Of a DNA stretch of 64,000 bases, positions 50,480 through 61,750 are shown one piece after another. Both the position numbers and the translations under genes were made by a program. The DNA is from Meandrina meandrites (Eukaryota > Cnidaria > Anthozoa > Scleractinia > Meandrinidae): positions 34,714,301 to 34,778,300 of the forward strand of contig OY855907.1 of assembly GCA_963693305.1 (NCBI GenBank). Reading direction: 5' to 3'. The notes under the pieces were generated by a model that was not told the DNA's origin, searched no databases, and saw only the letters and a list, made by a program, of their open reading frames with translations. Position 1 is the first letter of the stretch; every line of letters starts with the position of its first letter.

Positions 50480-52205
50480 GAATTAATACGTTAAAAATGA
50501 GAAGAGTGTAGTTAATCATTTTTAATTGAAGCCCTGCCTTCAACTTGTTTCGTTGTTAAAGCATCTATACAAAGCGGTTTTCGGTGAAAAGAAATTTTAG
50601 TAATAAGGTTAATCCTTTCCTTCCAAATTTCCCTATTAGCTGAGAACTCAAACAAAGTCTGGGCTGGCAAAAGATTTATCATTAACTGCGAAACGGAAAC
50701 TGTGCGTAAATAAACTATTAAACTAAAATAAAGACTTTTGCTTACCAGTTAGATTAGCAAATAAGCTAAGTATTAAATTTGCCTCTACTGTGGTTAATGA
50801 TCTCTAATTAAAACGAATTTAATCCATTTTCGAAGTAAATGTTAAGAACAAAACAATGTTTTACGGATCGCGCGAAAATTCCGCGTGGAAAGATAAACAA
50901 AGATTAGTTTTTTTATCGCTTAGAACTTTCTTGCTATTTCATTTCACCAATTTTAACGCCTATAAGTGCATAAACGACTGGTTAATTAATCTAGTAGTGT
51001 AGCAGCTCTCATAAGCCCTACTAATCTAATGTAGCAGCTGTTTATTGTTTGTATTTTCACATTGTTCCTGTTGTTTCCTCCTCTATTGTTCGTCGAAGGC
51101 AGGTAGTGAAGACCTTGCGAGAACTGTTTGCTACCCAACCCAATCTATACAATACTAAAGGTTATTTATATATATTTTAACTTGAAATTTCAAGGAGAAC
51201 TGTTAAACTAATAAACAATATTTTATAGGAGTGAAGTACAAGATAAATTCTAAATTGCATTAATTAAAACGTTTGGCATTAGCACAAACGAATACTTATA
51301 CCAAAACGTTTCCAGCAAAACTAGTCGTCTATCTATCAACTGCTGAAAGCGGGCGGAATTAAACGCGGAAATGCTTAATCCTGCTCAAGTACCCATGGTA
51401 GGTAGAATGAATGAAGACCTCAAATTTAAAAAGGATTGCCATGGGAAAGAACAACATTTTTAATGAAAAGTGTGCATTTTTTTAAGTAATCTTTTCACAC
51501 TAGCGCTCAGGCAATTATATCATTGAGTTTTGCGGCGTGGTATCCGCCGATTCCAAATGTTATTCCATTTTAATTAACATACCATTCTGTATTTGCTTTT
51601 GAGTCAAATCAGTATTCGTTTTCAACTCCGTTCATCCTTGGACCCTATCGTACCTTTTGGTTTCTATTTGGAGACCAATATTCTTTTACAACGGCAAAAG
51701 TTTCGCTTTTTACAAAACGAGGGCACTTGCCGTTTTTTCCTGCGTAAGCACAGGCTCCCAAACTCACGATTCGAGAAAATACGCGGTGTTGTGTTACAAT
51801 TTATGTCGTTGAGAATTGGAGTGCTCTATAAGACATTGTATGGAGTTTAAAATAACTTGGAATAAAAGCGCTCAAGGAAATATAATTTTACCTCCTTTTC
51901 AATAAAATAACGAAAACGTTCTCACCTTGATTGGTTTCTGTCGTCCTTATGGGTTATTTCATTGTTTTTAGGAGGTTTTGAGGTTTTTGTCGAAGCGTTC
52001 CAGATTGGATTTGAATAAAGATGAATTACTTCTTTAAAGGATTTGTCATTTTTACAGGCGTTTTACTTTCGAAGTCTTTTTCCGATTTTTGAAGGGGTAC
52101 AGATGCAAATAAATCGTTTTGCACGAGGGACGGATCCCAGATTTTTTCTTAGGAGGGGGTGCACCACATAGGTTCTTTTGCAGAATACCAGTTATATTAG
52201 AAAGC
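50480..52205. other. Intergenic, no gene seen
   Basis: AT-rich sequence without recognised domains. GTAGCAGCTCTCATAAG (about 51000) and GTAGCAGCTGTTTATTGTTTG (about 51041), followed by ATTGTTCGTCG, resemble the dispersed repeat at 6170-6250 and 28910-29000. PRDM14 5' exons may lie here but could not be identified. Confidence 0.35.
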
Positions 52206-52367
52206 CGCAGGTCATCTCTGGGGGGGAGGTGGAGGCGGAGAGGGGGTGCGCACCCCGTGCACCGCCCCCTAGATCCGCCCCTGTTTCGTACACGCGGGAA
52301 ACATGGTGGATGACATTAGAGCGAACAGGTTGCCATGAAAACAATAGCTCTCGTTATTACTGTACCT

Positions 52368-52480
52368 AGGCTCGATTTCCGTCGTCCTCTCGTGTTCGGT
52401 CTTCCCTCCCCGAGAAGAGACTTTTCGGGGAGGAGCGCGGGCTCATTCCCCGAACCGCGGCTGGTAATCGAGCCGACCCT
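52368..52480. mobile_element. Short fold-back insertion private to copy 1
   Basis: GGCTCGATTT near 52370 and AATCGAGCC near 52467 are inverted. CTCCCCGAGAAGAG and TTTTCGGGGAG form an inner hairpin. The matching place in copy 2 (around 57515) reads straight from TTGTAC into AAGGAACGGAC, so this is an insertion. Confidence 0.6.
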
Positions 52481-52512
52481 GTGCCAGGAACGGACAAAAC
52501 CGCATCGAAACA

Positions 52513-52780
52513 ATGGCGTCCGCTAGAGTTGTTCTTATTTCAGGCTGTTCGTCTGGTATAGGACTTTATACCGCTCTGCTTTTAGCCAAAGATCCCAAAA
52601 AACGCTTCAAGGTGTATGCCACGATGAGAAATCTGGAAAAAAAGACGGCGCTGGAGAGCGAAGGCAAGGACTATCTTGGCGAAACACTGATTATAAAGAA
52701 GATGGATGTGAGCTCGGATGAATCGGTCAGAAGCGTCGTCGATGAACTAATTACGAAAGAAGGAAAGGTCGATGTTCTTG
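52513..52780 (+). CDS. RDH8-like short-chain dehydrogenase, first exon (copy 1)
   Basis: RDH8/17-beta-HSD1-type enzymes are NADP(H)-dependent short-chain dehydrogenases acting on retinoids or steroids. The exon encodes MASARVVLISGCSSGIGLYT, containing the TGxxxGIG-type cofactor loop (SGCSSGIG), then ATMRNLEKK, DVSSDESV and KVDVL. It ends in phase 1 at donor G|GTGAGC (52781), exactly where family members continue into NNAG. No exon coding NNAG, the catalytic YxxxK or the rest was found up to copy 2. It may be an alternative first exon, an orphan duplicate, or part of a gene with a long intron. The frame is intact. Confidence 0.8.
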
Positions 52781-53044
52781 GTGAGCACCTTGCTTAAAGC
52801 TGCTTTCATATTTATAAAAGTAATAATTTTGCACTACATAAAATATGAAAGTGATTTAGTAAAAAGGCGCTTAAAACGGCCCGCGCAGGCAAAAAACGCG
52901 ACACATGAGTCGATTACCATTTCATTTATTAAACTTAATTGAGATATTCAGAGCGAAAAGTAATTTAGATATGTAATTTTCAGAGCTTTATTCGTAACCC
53001 TCATAAATTTCAATATTTATTTTGTTCGTCTCAAGTCAACTAAT

Positions 53045-53880
53045 ATACAGCATAATAACAGTACCACATGAAAGTACTGCTCAATAGCTTTCATTTGAAT
53101 GGTCACACACTAGGGTTTCATCCACAGACTTAAAAGTTGGAATCACCTGTCCTTGTACAGTCAACTCTCGTTATAGCGGACACGCTCGGGACCTAGTTTA
53201 GTGTCCGTATTAGCGAGAGTCCGTAATAGCGGGGTGTAAGAAAAAAGTGCCGTTAACATACGTGAAATAACATAGTCCATGACGAGCTTATCAACAGTGG
53301 TGAATGTGCTAAGCAGTCGTTGGGATTGGAGGGTGAGGGTTTGATCTCTCCTAAAGAGTCTGGAAGGAAAAGGCGCAAGCTGAAGTGAAAAAGCAAAGTC
53401 TGTTGTACAGCTACTGAACAAATTAATGCAAAAATACATATTCCAGAAGTCTTTTTAGTGTGTTTTAGACAAATAACGAACAACAGACTGGAATTTTACG
53501 TAATTATGTCACATGAGAAGTTCATGGTGTCCGCTTTATCGAGAGTCAAAACAATAAAATTGTTCGTTTCGTACCACCAAAAGTGTCCGTAATTCCGTAA
53601 TAGCGAGAGTCCGTAATAGCGGGAGTCATTTTCAGTCAAACCTCTATAGCTTTCACTGGGGATCTGAATTTTGTCCGTAATAGCGAGTGTCCGTAATAGC
53701 GGGATGTCCGCAAGGCGAGAGTTGACTGTACAGCATAATAAACAGAAGTACCACATGAAAGTACTGCTCAATAGCTTTCATTTGAATGGTCACACACTAG
53801 GGTTTCATCCACAGACTTAAAAGTTGGAATCACCTTGTACAGCATAATAAACAGTACTACATGAAAATGCTGATCATTAC
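53045..53880 (+). repeat. 106-bp satellite units split by a MITE
   Basis: Units start TACAGCATAATAA at 53045, 53729 and about 53836. The unit that would start at 53156 is interrupted at its first TA by the element 53158-53728. Confidence 0.85.
53158..53728. mobile_element. pogo/Tigger-like MITE inserted in satellite
   Basis: The termini are CAGTCAACTCTCG (53158) and CGAGAGTTGACTG (to 53728). TA is duplicated at 53156-53157 and 53729-53730. The interior has repeated GTCCGTAATAGCG and GTCCGCTTTATCGAGAG motifs typical of non-autonomous pogo-group elements. No transposase frame. Confidence 0.85.
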
Positions 53881-54204
53881 AATACAACAAAGAATTGCTT
53901 CCCAATATTCTTCGTTCGAAAGGTTACACGTCAGTTCGAAAGTAAATTTGAGAAAAACTTTTTTCCAGTTATTTTTATTATAAGTTTTATTGTAAAACCC
54001 TTGGTAATTTGTACAGCTTTCATGATCCATTTCTTTAATTTCTTCTAACGTATATTACCAGTTTTAATTCACGACTAAGTGACAAAATGTGTAAAATATT
54101 TGACCTTAAAAAAAGATCGCTGATTGCGATGCAAATCGCCGCTTATTACATTTCGGTGTTCTTTGATATTGTCCTGCTTGATTGCTTTTAAAGAGCACAA
54201 ATGG

Positions 54205-55570
54205 TTCTTTTAAGAAACAAAATGTATGCGTGTGGGTCGGTTGAAACTGTTTCGCTGCAGGCAAAAAGTATTGAACTTAATTTTTACGAGGGAGTAATAA
54301 CAATTGATCATAAAATGAGAGTTGTATGGTGATTAATGAATTCTGATATGAGCTCGTTACTTTGGTTGACTCAGAAGTGTATTTACTGAAATAGGTAAAC
54401 ATATTAATAAAACTATTCAAGGCAATTCGAGAGGTGACCGCTCGTAATTTGTTCTTGGACTTAACTGGTAAAGCAGCAAAGTCCTTTGTATGACGAACTA
54501 TTTGAGAATCTAATTAATTTTTTTAAGCCATTTATTTATATCAACCAAATTCACACGAAAAAATGACACGTTCAGTCAGCTTGATTTCAACTGATGCATT
54601 GTAGCCGAATGGTTTGGGCGTTAGGGCGCTGGTCTTCCTTTCAGATGTCCTGGATTTAAGCTGGCTAGACTTGTTCTGCCTGGTATTCCCGAGTCACAAC
54701 TCTTTCATCCAGTTTAGAGTATGTAGTGCCCATTTTCCCTAAAATTCAGAAGATAAGCCCATTGAACGCAAGTATATTGTAATAAGTACTTTATGTGTGA
54801 CTGAGGTACTTGACATCCCCACATTACTTCATATTTGACAGAATTAGGTGTGCTTTGGTGAACTTTTATTAATGAGGACTCTTTGTGATGCCTATCATAA
54901 AGAACGTGCATCTCATAAGCGTTCAATCCTGGACATATCTGACAAAAGAAAAAGATAATCACTGATTGTTCGGTCGACACTGATCGAATGTGTATCATTA
55001 TTGGTCCATAGGCCCTGGAACCCGAGAAGTGCAAAACAGAGACTTTTTTCACTACGAAAATGAGGTTAAAAAGAAACCTACGCATGTTTTGATGACGCTG
55101 AAGGAAAGGTTCAGTTGAACCACAGAATATGCTTTTTCTTCCATCTAAGAACATACATTAAACCGCGCTGACTTTGAAAGTTTATAACTTTTTCAAGATT
55201 AAACCAAACGCTGCCAAACTTTACGAGTTTTTCTAAAATTTATCTGGGGATAAATTGGTAGGATAGGTTGTTGTGTCTGGAACAACGTCATTTTGACAGA
55301 CATGTTTTTCCAAATTTGTAATTTTTGTGTTGCCATTAATAAAAATTAACTTTAATTCAACTATTTTCACCTTTTTTTAGTTTTTTTTGCACTGTTTTAT
55401 AGATTTTGAGTATTTTTCAGTAATTTTGGGCGGTTTTCTGATGTTTTGGAAAATTTTGAAATCCAAGATGGCGGATCCAAGATGGTGGCTGTTTTGACAT
55501 CATGATGTAATTGTCACGTGATGTGACGTCATCACCGCACGTGACGTATATAAAAAGATAGATTTTTGGA
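54205..55570. other. Intergenic between duplication copies
   Basis: No exon of the dehydrogenase or other gene was recognised. Near 54597 TGTAGCCGAATGGTTTGGGC resembles a SINE tRNA head but has no convincing B box. CCAAGATGGCGG at about 55465 and a run of TGACGT/CACGTGA motifs near 55500-55545 look promoter-like but are unassigned. Confidence 0.4.
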
Positions 55571-55577
55571 CATACTA

Positions 55578-56777
55578 CAGGGTTGGACATTAGCGTTCGC
55601 CCACTCGCCTAGGCGAGTGTCAAAATTGTCGGGCGAGTACAAATCACCGATCACTCGCCCGGTTTTGCGAGTACGATTTTCAGCTCCAGAATTAGCCTGC
55701 GAATACAGCCGCCTCTCATTCGCTCCCGCTACTACGTGCGAAACGCGAAGAGAGACGTCTGCGATTCACGGCCAAAAATTCCATACTGATGACGTTGACC
55801 TCTAATTAGATTTCCGGAATATAACAACAACACACGCAGTTGGTCTCGCATAATTTATGTCTTCATTTTCAGTTGCCCATTGCTAGCTCACTGCTCGAAG
55901 AATAGATTCATTGAACAATTATTCATTGAACACAAACACTCTCAAGGCAGTCAAGGACGCATAAACAGCGGACAACTTGGTCACGAAAATCCCTATACGA
56001 GTTGCACTGGCTGCAGTGGCGCATCCTTCCTGAACGTCTTTGAGATCGTTCATGAAGCACTCTTGCCTTAGTCTTCCAATAAGGTATGAAGTGAGAAATC
56101 AGAGAAATGTAAGTTGTAAGTTATTGCTCCGGTGTATCTTCATAATCCTGCCGCATCCGGTGTACTTTTGGTCCACAATAACAACCGGCGTTGACCCGGC
56201 GTTATATTTCACATACATTATGCAAATTACCTAGTTGACCAATCAGCGCTCCTGTCCGGATTCCGGACAGATTTACGTCATCAGTATGGAATTTTTGGCC
56301 GTGAATCGCAGACGTCTCTCTTCGCGTTTCGCACGTAGTAGCGGGAGCGAATGAGAGGCGGCTGTATTCGCAGGCTACTCCAGAATATATTATTCAAAAT
56401 AAGCGTAGCTTTCTACTTTCCACTTTAAAATAATCTACACTGTCCACAGCTAATGATTCGCAAATATGCAAAAGTAGCTTCGCTTGGAAATCGTTTAATG
56501 ATGAAGAGACCTTGAAAATGAACTGAGAAAATCAACGAAAACCTAGTAAACTTCCTTAAGATAGCTTAAACGGAGGAACAGTGTCAAACAAGAATAAAAA
56601 TTAAAGTTGGATATTTTACCGGTTCGTGGGCGGAGGAAGATGGAGGGGGGACCTTAATGTTTTCCGTGTTTGTGTGGAACTAGAAGACTTGGCGAGTGTA
56701 AAATTATCTGGGCAAGTGCAACTTGAAGGTCACTCGCCCAAGTGGCGAGCGCTCCAAAATTTTAGTTTCCAACCCTG
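55578..56777. mobile_element. hAT-like non-autonomous element, host of a nested MITE
   Basis: The ends are inverted: CAGGGTTGGACATTAGCG (55578) and CCAACCCTG (to 56777), with further pairing of ACTCGCC/GGCGAGT motifs just inside. CAGGGTT ends resemble hAT termini. I could not see a clear 8-bp duplication. The element 55693-56377 is inserted inside. Confidence 0.6.
55693..56377. mobile_element. Mutator-like (MULE) MITE with about 100-bp perfect TIRs
   Basis: Arms 55693-55795 and 56275-56377 are reverse complements with essentially no mismatch, starting TAGCCTGCGAATACAGCC. CTCCAGAAT flanks both sides (55684-55692 and 56378-56386), a 9-bp target duplication as made by Mutator-like transposases. 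The core has no transposase. Arm identity suggests recent insertion. Confidence 0.88.
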
Positions 56778-56782
56778 CACTA

Positions 56783-57189
56783 TACAGCTATTTCAATTAA
56801 CGTCGTCGGATTGAAGCTCAAAGCTCAAAGACAAAGACCGAAAGGTAGTATGGGCGAGGAAAGAGTGTTCCACGCGTGCTGAATACTAATGAGATACAGC
56901 GATATAGGAAACGAGACGTTTTTCGTTTCCTTTCTCTTCAGACATGTGTAGAAAAGATCCTTTTTCGCCTCATTTCATTTAAAAGGATAATCCAAACCAC
57001 ATAACGGCGAAAGAAAAGATACAAGAAAGGTTTCACGGAAAGAAAAACAAATATTCCACGTGCAAAAATACAAACTTGTAGATTTCCTCAATGGTGATAT
57101 GCAAATTGCAGTTAATACCCATGGCACCTTTCGGTCTTGACTCGTAGGTTTGAAGATTTAATCCGACAACGTTAATTGAAATAGCTGTA
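56783..57189. mobile_element. TA-flanked fold-back MITE
   Basis: TACAGCTATTTCAATTAACG at 56783 is mirrored by CGTTAATTGAAATAGCTGTA ending at 57189; TA flanks both ends. The arms also share CAAAGACCGAAAGGT/ACCTTTCGGTCTTG. Confidence 0.75.
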
Positions 57190-57527
57190 TATCCTGTAAG
57201 CTTTATTGCCATTACTTAAATATTCTGGAAGTTACTGAGGGGGGGGGGGGGGGGGACGGAATCCGCCCCCCCCCCGGTCTGAAAAGATCCAAAAAAGCCC
57301 TGTAGGAATAGGGTTAAACCGACGTATACCAGTAGGATCGTCATCTCTGAGGCGGGGGGGGGGGGGGGGGGGGGTTTGCGGCCCTGCACCCTCCCACTAG
57401 ATCCGCCCCTGTTTTGTACACGGGAAACATGGTGGAGGACATTTAGAGCGAATAGGTTGTCATGAAAACAATAGCTCTTATATTAACATTCTGTTTTAAT
57501 CCGTTATTATTGTACAAGGAACGGACT

Positions 57528-57884
57528 AGCCTCCAACGGAGACGTTCTTCTGGCTCATTACGCAATCTTTGTAAATAAATAAATAAAATAAATTATCTTT
57601 ATTTAGACACGGTAATATATAAAGCTAGAAGCTTGTGGGGCAGTGTATTCCCGATCGAATTGGAATTTGGAAGTGTTAGTGTTTATGGAGGGAGGAAAAC
57701 CGGAGAACCCGGAGAAAAACCCTCGGAGCAAGGACGAGAACCAACAACAAACTCAACCCACATATGATACCGGGCCGGAATCGAACCCGGGCCACATTGG
57801 TGGGAGGCGAGCGCTCTCACCACTGGGCCACCCCTGCTCCCCGTCGTCGATGGGAGAAAAGATTGCGTGACGAGCCAAAAGAAC
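57528..57884 (-). mobile_element. tRNA-headed SINE framed by inverted repeats
   Basis: On the minus strand a tRNA-like head (GTGGCCCAGTGGTGAGAGCG, then GGGTTCGATTCC) starts near 57838. It is followed by GGTTTTTCTCCGGGTTCTCC and an A/T-rich tail near 57570. The block is bracketed by AGACGTTCTTCTGGCTCATT (57530) and its inverse at 57852-57883 (GACGAGCCAAAAGAACGTCT), about 28 of 32 paired. Absent from copy 1. Confidence 0.7.
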
Positions 57885-57913
57885 GTCTGAACGAACAAAA
57901 CCGCATCGAAACA

Positions 57914-58181
57914 ATGGCCTCCGCTAGAGTTGTTCTTATTTCAGGCTGTTCGTCTGGTATAGGCCTTTATACCGCTCTGCTTTTAGCCAAAGATCCCGAA
58001 AAACGCTTCAAGGTGTATGCCACCATGAGAAATCTGGAAAAAAAGACGGCGCTCGAAAGCGAAGGCAAGGACTATCTCGGCGAAACACTGATTGTTAAAC
58101 AGATGGATGTGAGCTCGGATGAATCGGTCACAAGCGTCGTCGATGAACTAATTACGAAAGAAGGAAAGGTCGATGTTCTTA
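57914..58181 (+). CDS. RDH8-like short-chain dehydrogenase, first exon (copy 2)
   Basis: Same length (268 nt) and near-identical protein to copy 1. The differences are conservative: DPEKRF for DPKKRF, LIVKQMD for LIIKKMD, SVTSVV for SVRSVV. The cofactor motif SGCSSGIG is intact. The donor is A|GTAAGT at 58182, phase 1, a stronger match to consensus than copy 1. The second exon, expected to begin with NNAG, was not seen up to 64000, so the intron must exceed 5.8 kb or the gene is incomplete. The conservative changes suggest both frames have been under constraint, which is inference. Confidence 0.8.
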
Positions 58182-58319
58182 GTAAGTACCCTGCTTAAAA
58201 CGGCTTTCGTGTTTCTAAAAGTAGTAATCTTGCACTGCACAAAAGATGAAAGTAATACTCAATAGCATGGTCATGGTTATTTCTGATGCGCAGTCTGATG
58301 CAATTTTAAAATAGCTTTT

Positions 58320-58445
58320 ATTTGAATGGCTACAGCCTAGGGTTTCATCCACGGACTTGAAAAGTTAGGACCGAACCTTGTACAGCATAATAAACAGTAC
58401 CGCATGAAAGTACTGATCGTATGAATGGTAACACACTAGGGTTTA
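58320..58445 (+). repeat. 106-bp satellite copy in duplication 2
   Basis: GGGTTTCATCCACGGACTTG, then TACAGCATAATAAACAGTAC and ATGAAAGTACTGATC match the 18761 family, matching the position of the units at 53045-53880 in copy 1. Confidence 0.75.
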
Positions 58446-58465
58446 TTTTCTGTAGTAAAAATTAT

Positions 58466-58857
58466 AAATTGACAATGAAAGTTGACAGTTACTTGTGAAT
58501 AAATATTTCGTGGCTAGTCTGACGCAGCGTTTCGTCCCGGCCAAGGGACTCTTCAGAGACCTTTTCTGCTAGCAAACTCGTTGAGCATCGCGCTCAAAGT
58601 CCCGTTCGCAAAGAATGATGACAGCAACCTCGTTGAGCATCGCGCTCAAAGTTCCGACTGCACAAAATCACGAGGGACTAAACGCTGCGTCAGACCAGCT
58701 ACGAAATATTTATTCACAAGTAACTGTCAACATTCATTGTCAATTTTTCACTCGTGATTTTGTGCAGTCGGGACTTTGAGCGCGATGCTCAACGAGGTTG
58801 CTGTCATCATTCTTTGCGAACGCGACTTTGAGCGCGATGCTCAACGAGTTTGCTATT
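58466..58857. repeat. Interlocked inverted repeats (A-B-A'-B')
   Basis: Arm A (58466-58533) pairs with A' (58679-58747). Arm B (58568-58674) pairs with B' (58750-58857). The pairs overlap rather than nest, so both cannot form as simple hairpins at once. B carries two copies of CGTTGAGCATCGCGCTCAAA. It is absent from copy 1 at the matching site (about 53890). Confidence 0.85.
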
Positions 58858-59374
58858 AAAAATTATAAATTATAATTAGCAAACAACAAAGATTTGCTTC
58901 CCAATATTCTTCGTTCGAAAGGTTACACGCCAGTTCGAAAGTAGTTTTAGGAATAACTTTTTTTCAATTCGGTTATTTTATATGCTTAAGAACCCTTGGT
59001 AATTTGTACAGATTTTAATATCCATTTCTTTAATTTATTCTAACCTATATTACCAGTTTTTAATTCACGACTTTATGTAAAATTAATTTATTTGCCCTTT
59101 AAAAAAGACAGATGATTGCGATGCAAATCGCCGCTTATTACGTTTCGGTGTTCTTTGATATTGTCCTGCATGATTGCTTTTTAAGAGCGAATGCACAGAT
59201 TTTTCAAGCAAACCTTGGCCACGGTCAAAAATGAAACCCTTCTTTATTTTTAATTTTTAAACAGGTTTAGGTGAGTTTTCAAAGGTTTCGGGGTTTATTT
59301 TTCAAAATACCGCCGACTTTCGGAAATATTTGAGAAAGTTGATTTCGCACCATCGAGGGCTAAAAATAGCCGTA

Positions 59375-60042
59375 TTAAGGAGGCTAGAAGGGGTTTAGAT
59401 ATTCCCGTCTTTGGCATTCTATAGCAGCTACACCAATAACCCTGAGGTTAAACTTTTAATACAACTTTGTAAAGGTTTTACCAATGAACAAATTGTAGTT
59501 GCTATGACGTCAAAATTCGTTGCCACGGCAACGTCATATGAGCCCAAAGATACCTTATTTTTTACCTTTTGAGGCTAATAACTTAAAAACTAGACGGTGA
59601 AAGTTTTTGTTTTTTATATATTTTTGTCTACTGGGCAAAACAAACAATCTAACAATGTTTTAAAAAATTCTGTAGGTAGGGTTCAGAGCCACCTTAATTT
59701 AGTGAAAAAATGACGTAGCTTCGAATCTTATCTACAGATTTTTTTAAAAATTTGCAAAAATGTTTCTTTTGTCAGTTAGATAAACATATATCAAAAACAA
59801 GAATTTTCACCGAGTAGTTTTTGAGTTATTAGCCTCAAAAGGTCCAAAATAGGGTATCTTTGACCTCATATGTTGTTGCCATGGCAACGAATTTTGACGT
59901 CACAATGACCTCAATTTGTTCATTGGTAAAACTTAAATAAGTTCGTACTAAAAGAGTTTCCTAAACATTTTTGGTATAGCTGCGATAGAACACCTGAAAC
60001 GGGCATGTCTATTTCTGACTAAACTGTTATGAGCCACCTTAA
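59375..60042. mobile_element. TTAA-flanked fold-back MITE
   Basis: TTAAGGAGGCTAGAAG at 59375 is mirrored by TTATGAGCCACCTTAA ending at 60042. Two arms of about 310 bp pair imperfectly around 59690, sharing AATGAACAAATTG, GTTGCCACGGCAACG and CTTTTGAGGCTAATAA blocks. The ends resemble the element at 12714-13395, but the interior differs. Confidence 0.65.
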
Positions 60043-61750
60043 ATAGCAAAATTTAGCATTCGCAAAAACGTTCTCGCGTTATTGCTAGAAGTTATATCAT
60101 CGAGAATTAGAGACATTTACTGAAAGAAGAAGAATAAAAAAATGTTTTTATGTCTGTTTTTCGGTTCTAGATTATACTTTTCACAGTGAAAGTAACGCTC
60201 TTTGATGAAGATATGTTAACTGCTTAAGTAAATACAGTTTCACTTCAATCAATCAATCAATCAATAACTTTATTAAAGTGTCGATGCAGTCTAGCTGATG
60301 GTCGAAACCCTCTACTAATAGGGGACACATAAAATTAATAACATAAATTATAAAAGTTAAAAACCTAGATTTGATATTTATAATAAAAAGAGACTAAAAT
60401 TTAACTACATTATTTACAATAATTCTAACAATTCTAAATTTTCATAATAACAACAGTACTTTTCGATATGTGGCCATTCTTCAATCGGCTTCATTTTATG
60501 GCTATAAAATGCCCAAAGACTCTTCTTTATCTACATATAAAAATTGGTTTGGGTTTTTCGGCGAGCGCGTTTTAAAACGCCATCGAAATCTGGGTAATTT
60601 AACTAAAATTTGAACTAATTTGCATATCACCGTTTTGATGACATGTTAACGGCCGCATTCGCGTAAAAGCTACAAACTCTGGTCTTCCTTAAATTTATGC
60701 TTAACACTAAATTAAACTTGAAATCCTTTTCTGTAGCTACTGAAAGCATCACTTACGTTTTATATTGCTGCGGTGGTCACAGTAAAAGCGGTAAACGGAG
60801 CGTTTGATTTATTAATTTAGTGGAAACTCACAGATGCCACATTTCATTCTCTACAAAAATTTACGATCTATAATAGATCATCTTTTACGTAGCCATGAAG
60901 TTTCTTAATATCTTTGCGTACTTACCCGAAATAAACTGCAAGGGACTAAAAGGCCTGAAAGGCCAGTGATACGATTTGTTTGTGTGTTACGTGACGATTC
61001 AGATAAAGTTGTAACGCAAGACCGGTAAATGGAATTTCAAGAATGTTACGTTGTTGACGGGTAGTTTACTATTTTCATTTCTATTTTTGGGAGAGGAAAT
61101 GTCTTTAAATAGTTAGAGCTTTTTATATTTTTAAATTGCTATTATTTATATTTATTAAAAGTTTTCATTTTGTTTTAGAATTTTATTTTAATTAGATTAA
61201 GGTTAACCAGGCAGGGCCCCTCGGGATACTACGCTGTCGCTAAACGTGCCACCCTCGATTGAGCTACAAGCCGTATTCAGTGCAGACGCGTGTGCAGATA
61301 GCCCGTTATATTGATAATAAATTAGTAAAAGAAAATAAATCTCGCCGATAAACTTTAAAAATTCCACATATCCAAAACCCAAAAAATCCGCTACCAACGT
61401 ACACTTCTGTCGCACAAAATTTGTGCACTTCAACACCTGTGTAAACATTCAAATTAAATTATGAAATCTAATTATAAACTTCCAGAAAATAACACGAAAT
61501 TTGAATTTTGGAATTGAAGTATGTTTGGTTAGTGTCAAATTTAAAGCATACAAAATGTACAGAAAACACCTTTTGCATCAACAGAATAAAAACCTTTTTT
61601 GCTGGCATTTGAGAATGAACGCAAAAAAAAGTTCAAGAGTGGGGCGGTGAGCGGTGGGTGGTGAGTGGATTATACTGGATCCGTGCTCAACCTATTAGCG
61701 AAGTCTGTAAGTAAGTCAGTTGCATAGTAAAAGACTCACGGAATGTCAGT
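60043..61750. other. Intergenic or intronic, no gene seen
   Basis: An AATCAATCAATC microsatellite lies at 60246-60266. The rest is AT-rich. A tRNA-like TGTAGCTCAATCGAGGGTGG on the minus strand near 61265 has no B box. Confidence 0.45.

Larger units (their letters stand above)
52210..54200 (+). repeat. Segmental duplication, copy 1
   Basis: Blocks in this stretch recur in the same order at 57340-59191: GTCATCTCTG, CTAGATCCGCCCCTGTTT, ATGAAAACAATAGCTCT, the dehydrogenase exon, satellite units, GCTTCCCAATATTCTTCG and GATTGCGATGCAAATCGCCG. The two copies differ by private insertions. Here these are a fold-back at about 52370-52480 and a pogo-like MITE at 53158-53728. Confidence 0.85.
57340..59191 (+). 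repeat. Segmental duplication, copy 2
   Basis: Colinear with 52210-54200, offset by about 5.1-5.4 kb. Private insertions here are the SINE-bearing block 57528-57884 and the interlocked inverted repeat 58466-58857. Poly-G tracts at 57240-57256 and 57354-57374 lie at or before the left edge. Confidence 0.85.

Noticed and set aside
55566..55805. 79-codon plus-strand frame
   Set aside because: Runs from the hAT-like element into the MULE arm; composite of repeats.
57780..57845. Possible tRNA gene on the minus strand
   Set aside because: Continues into the GGTTTTTCTCCGGGTTCTCC body of a known SINE type; not a stand-alone tRNA.
61203..61275. tRNA-like stretch on the minus strand
   Set aside because: Has TAGCTCAATCGAGGGTGG but no B box.
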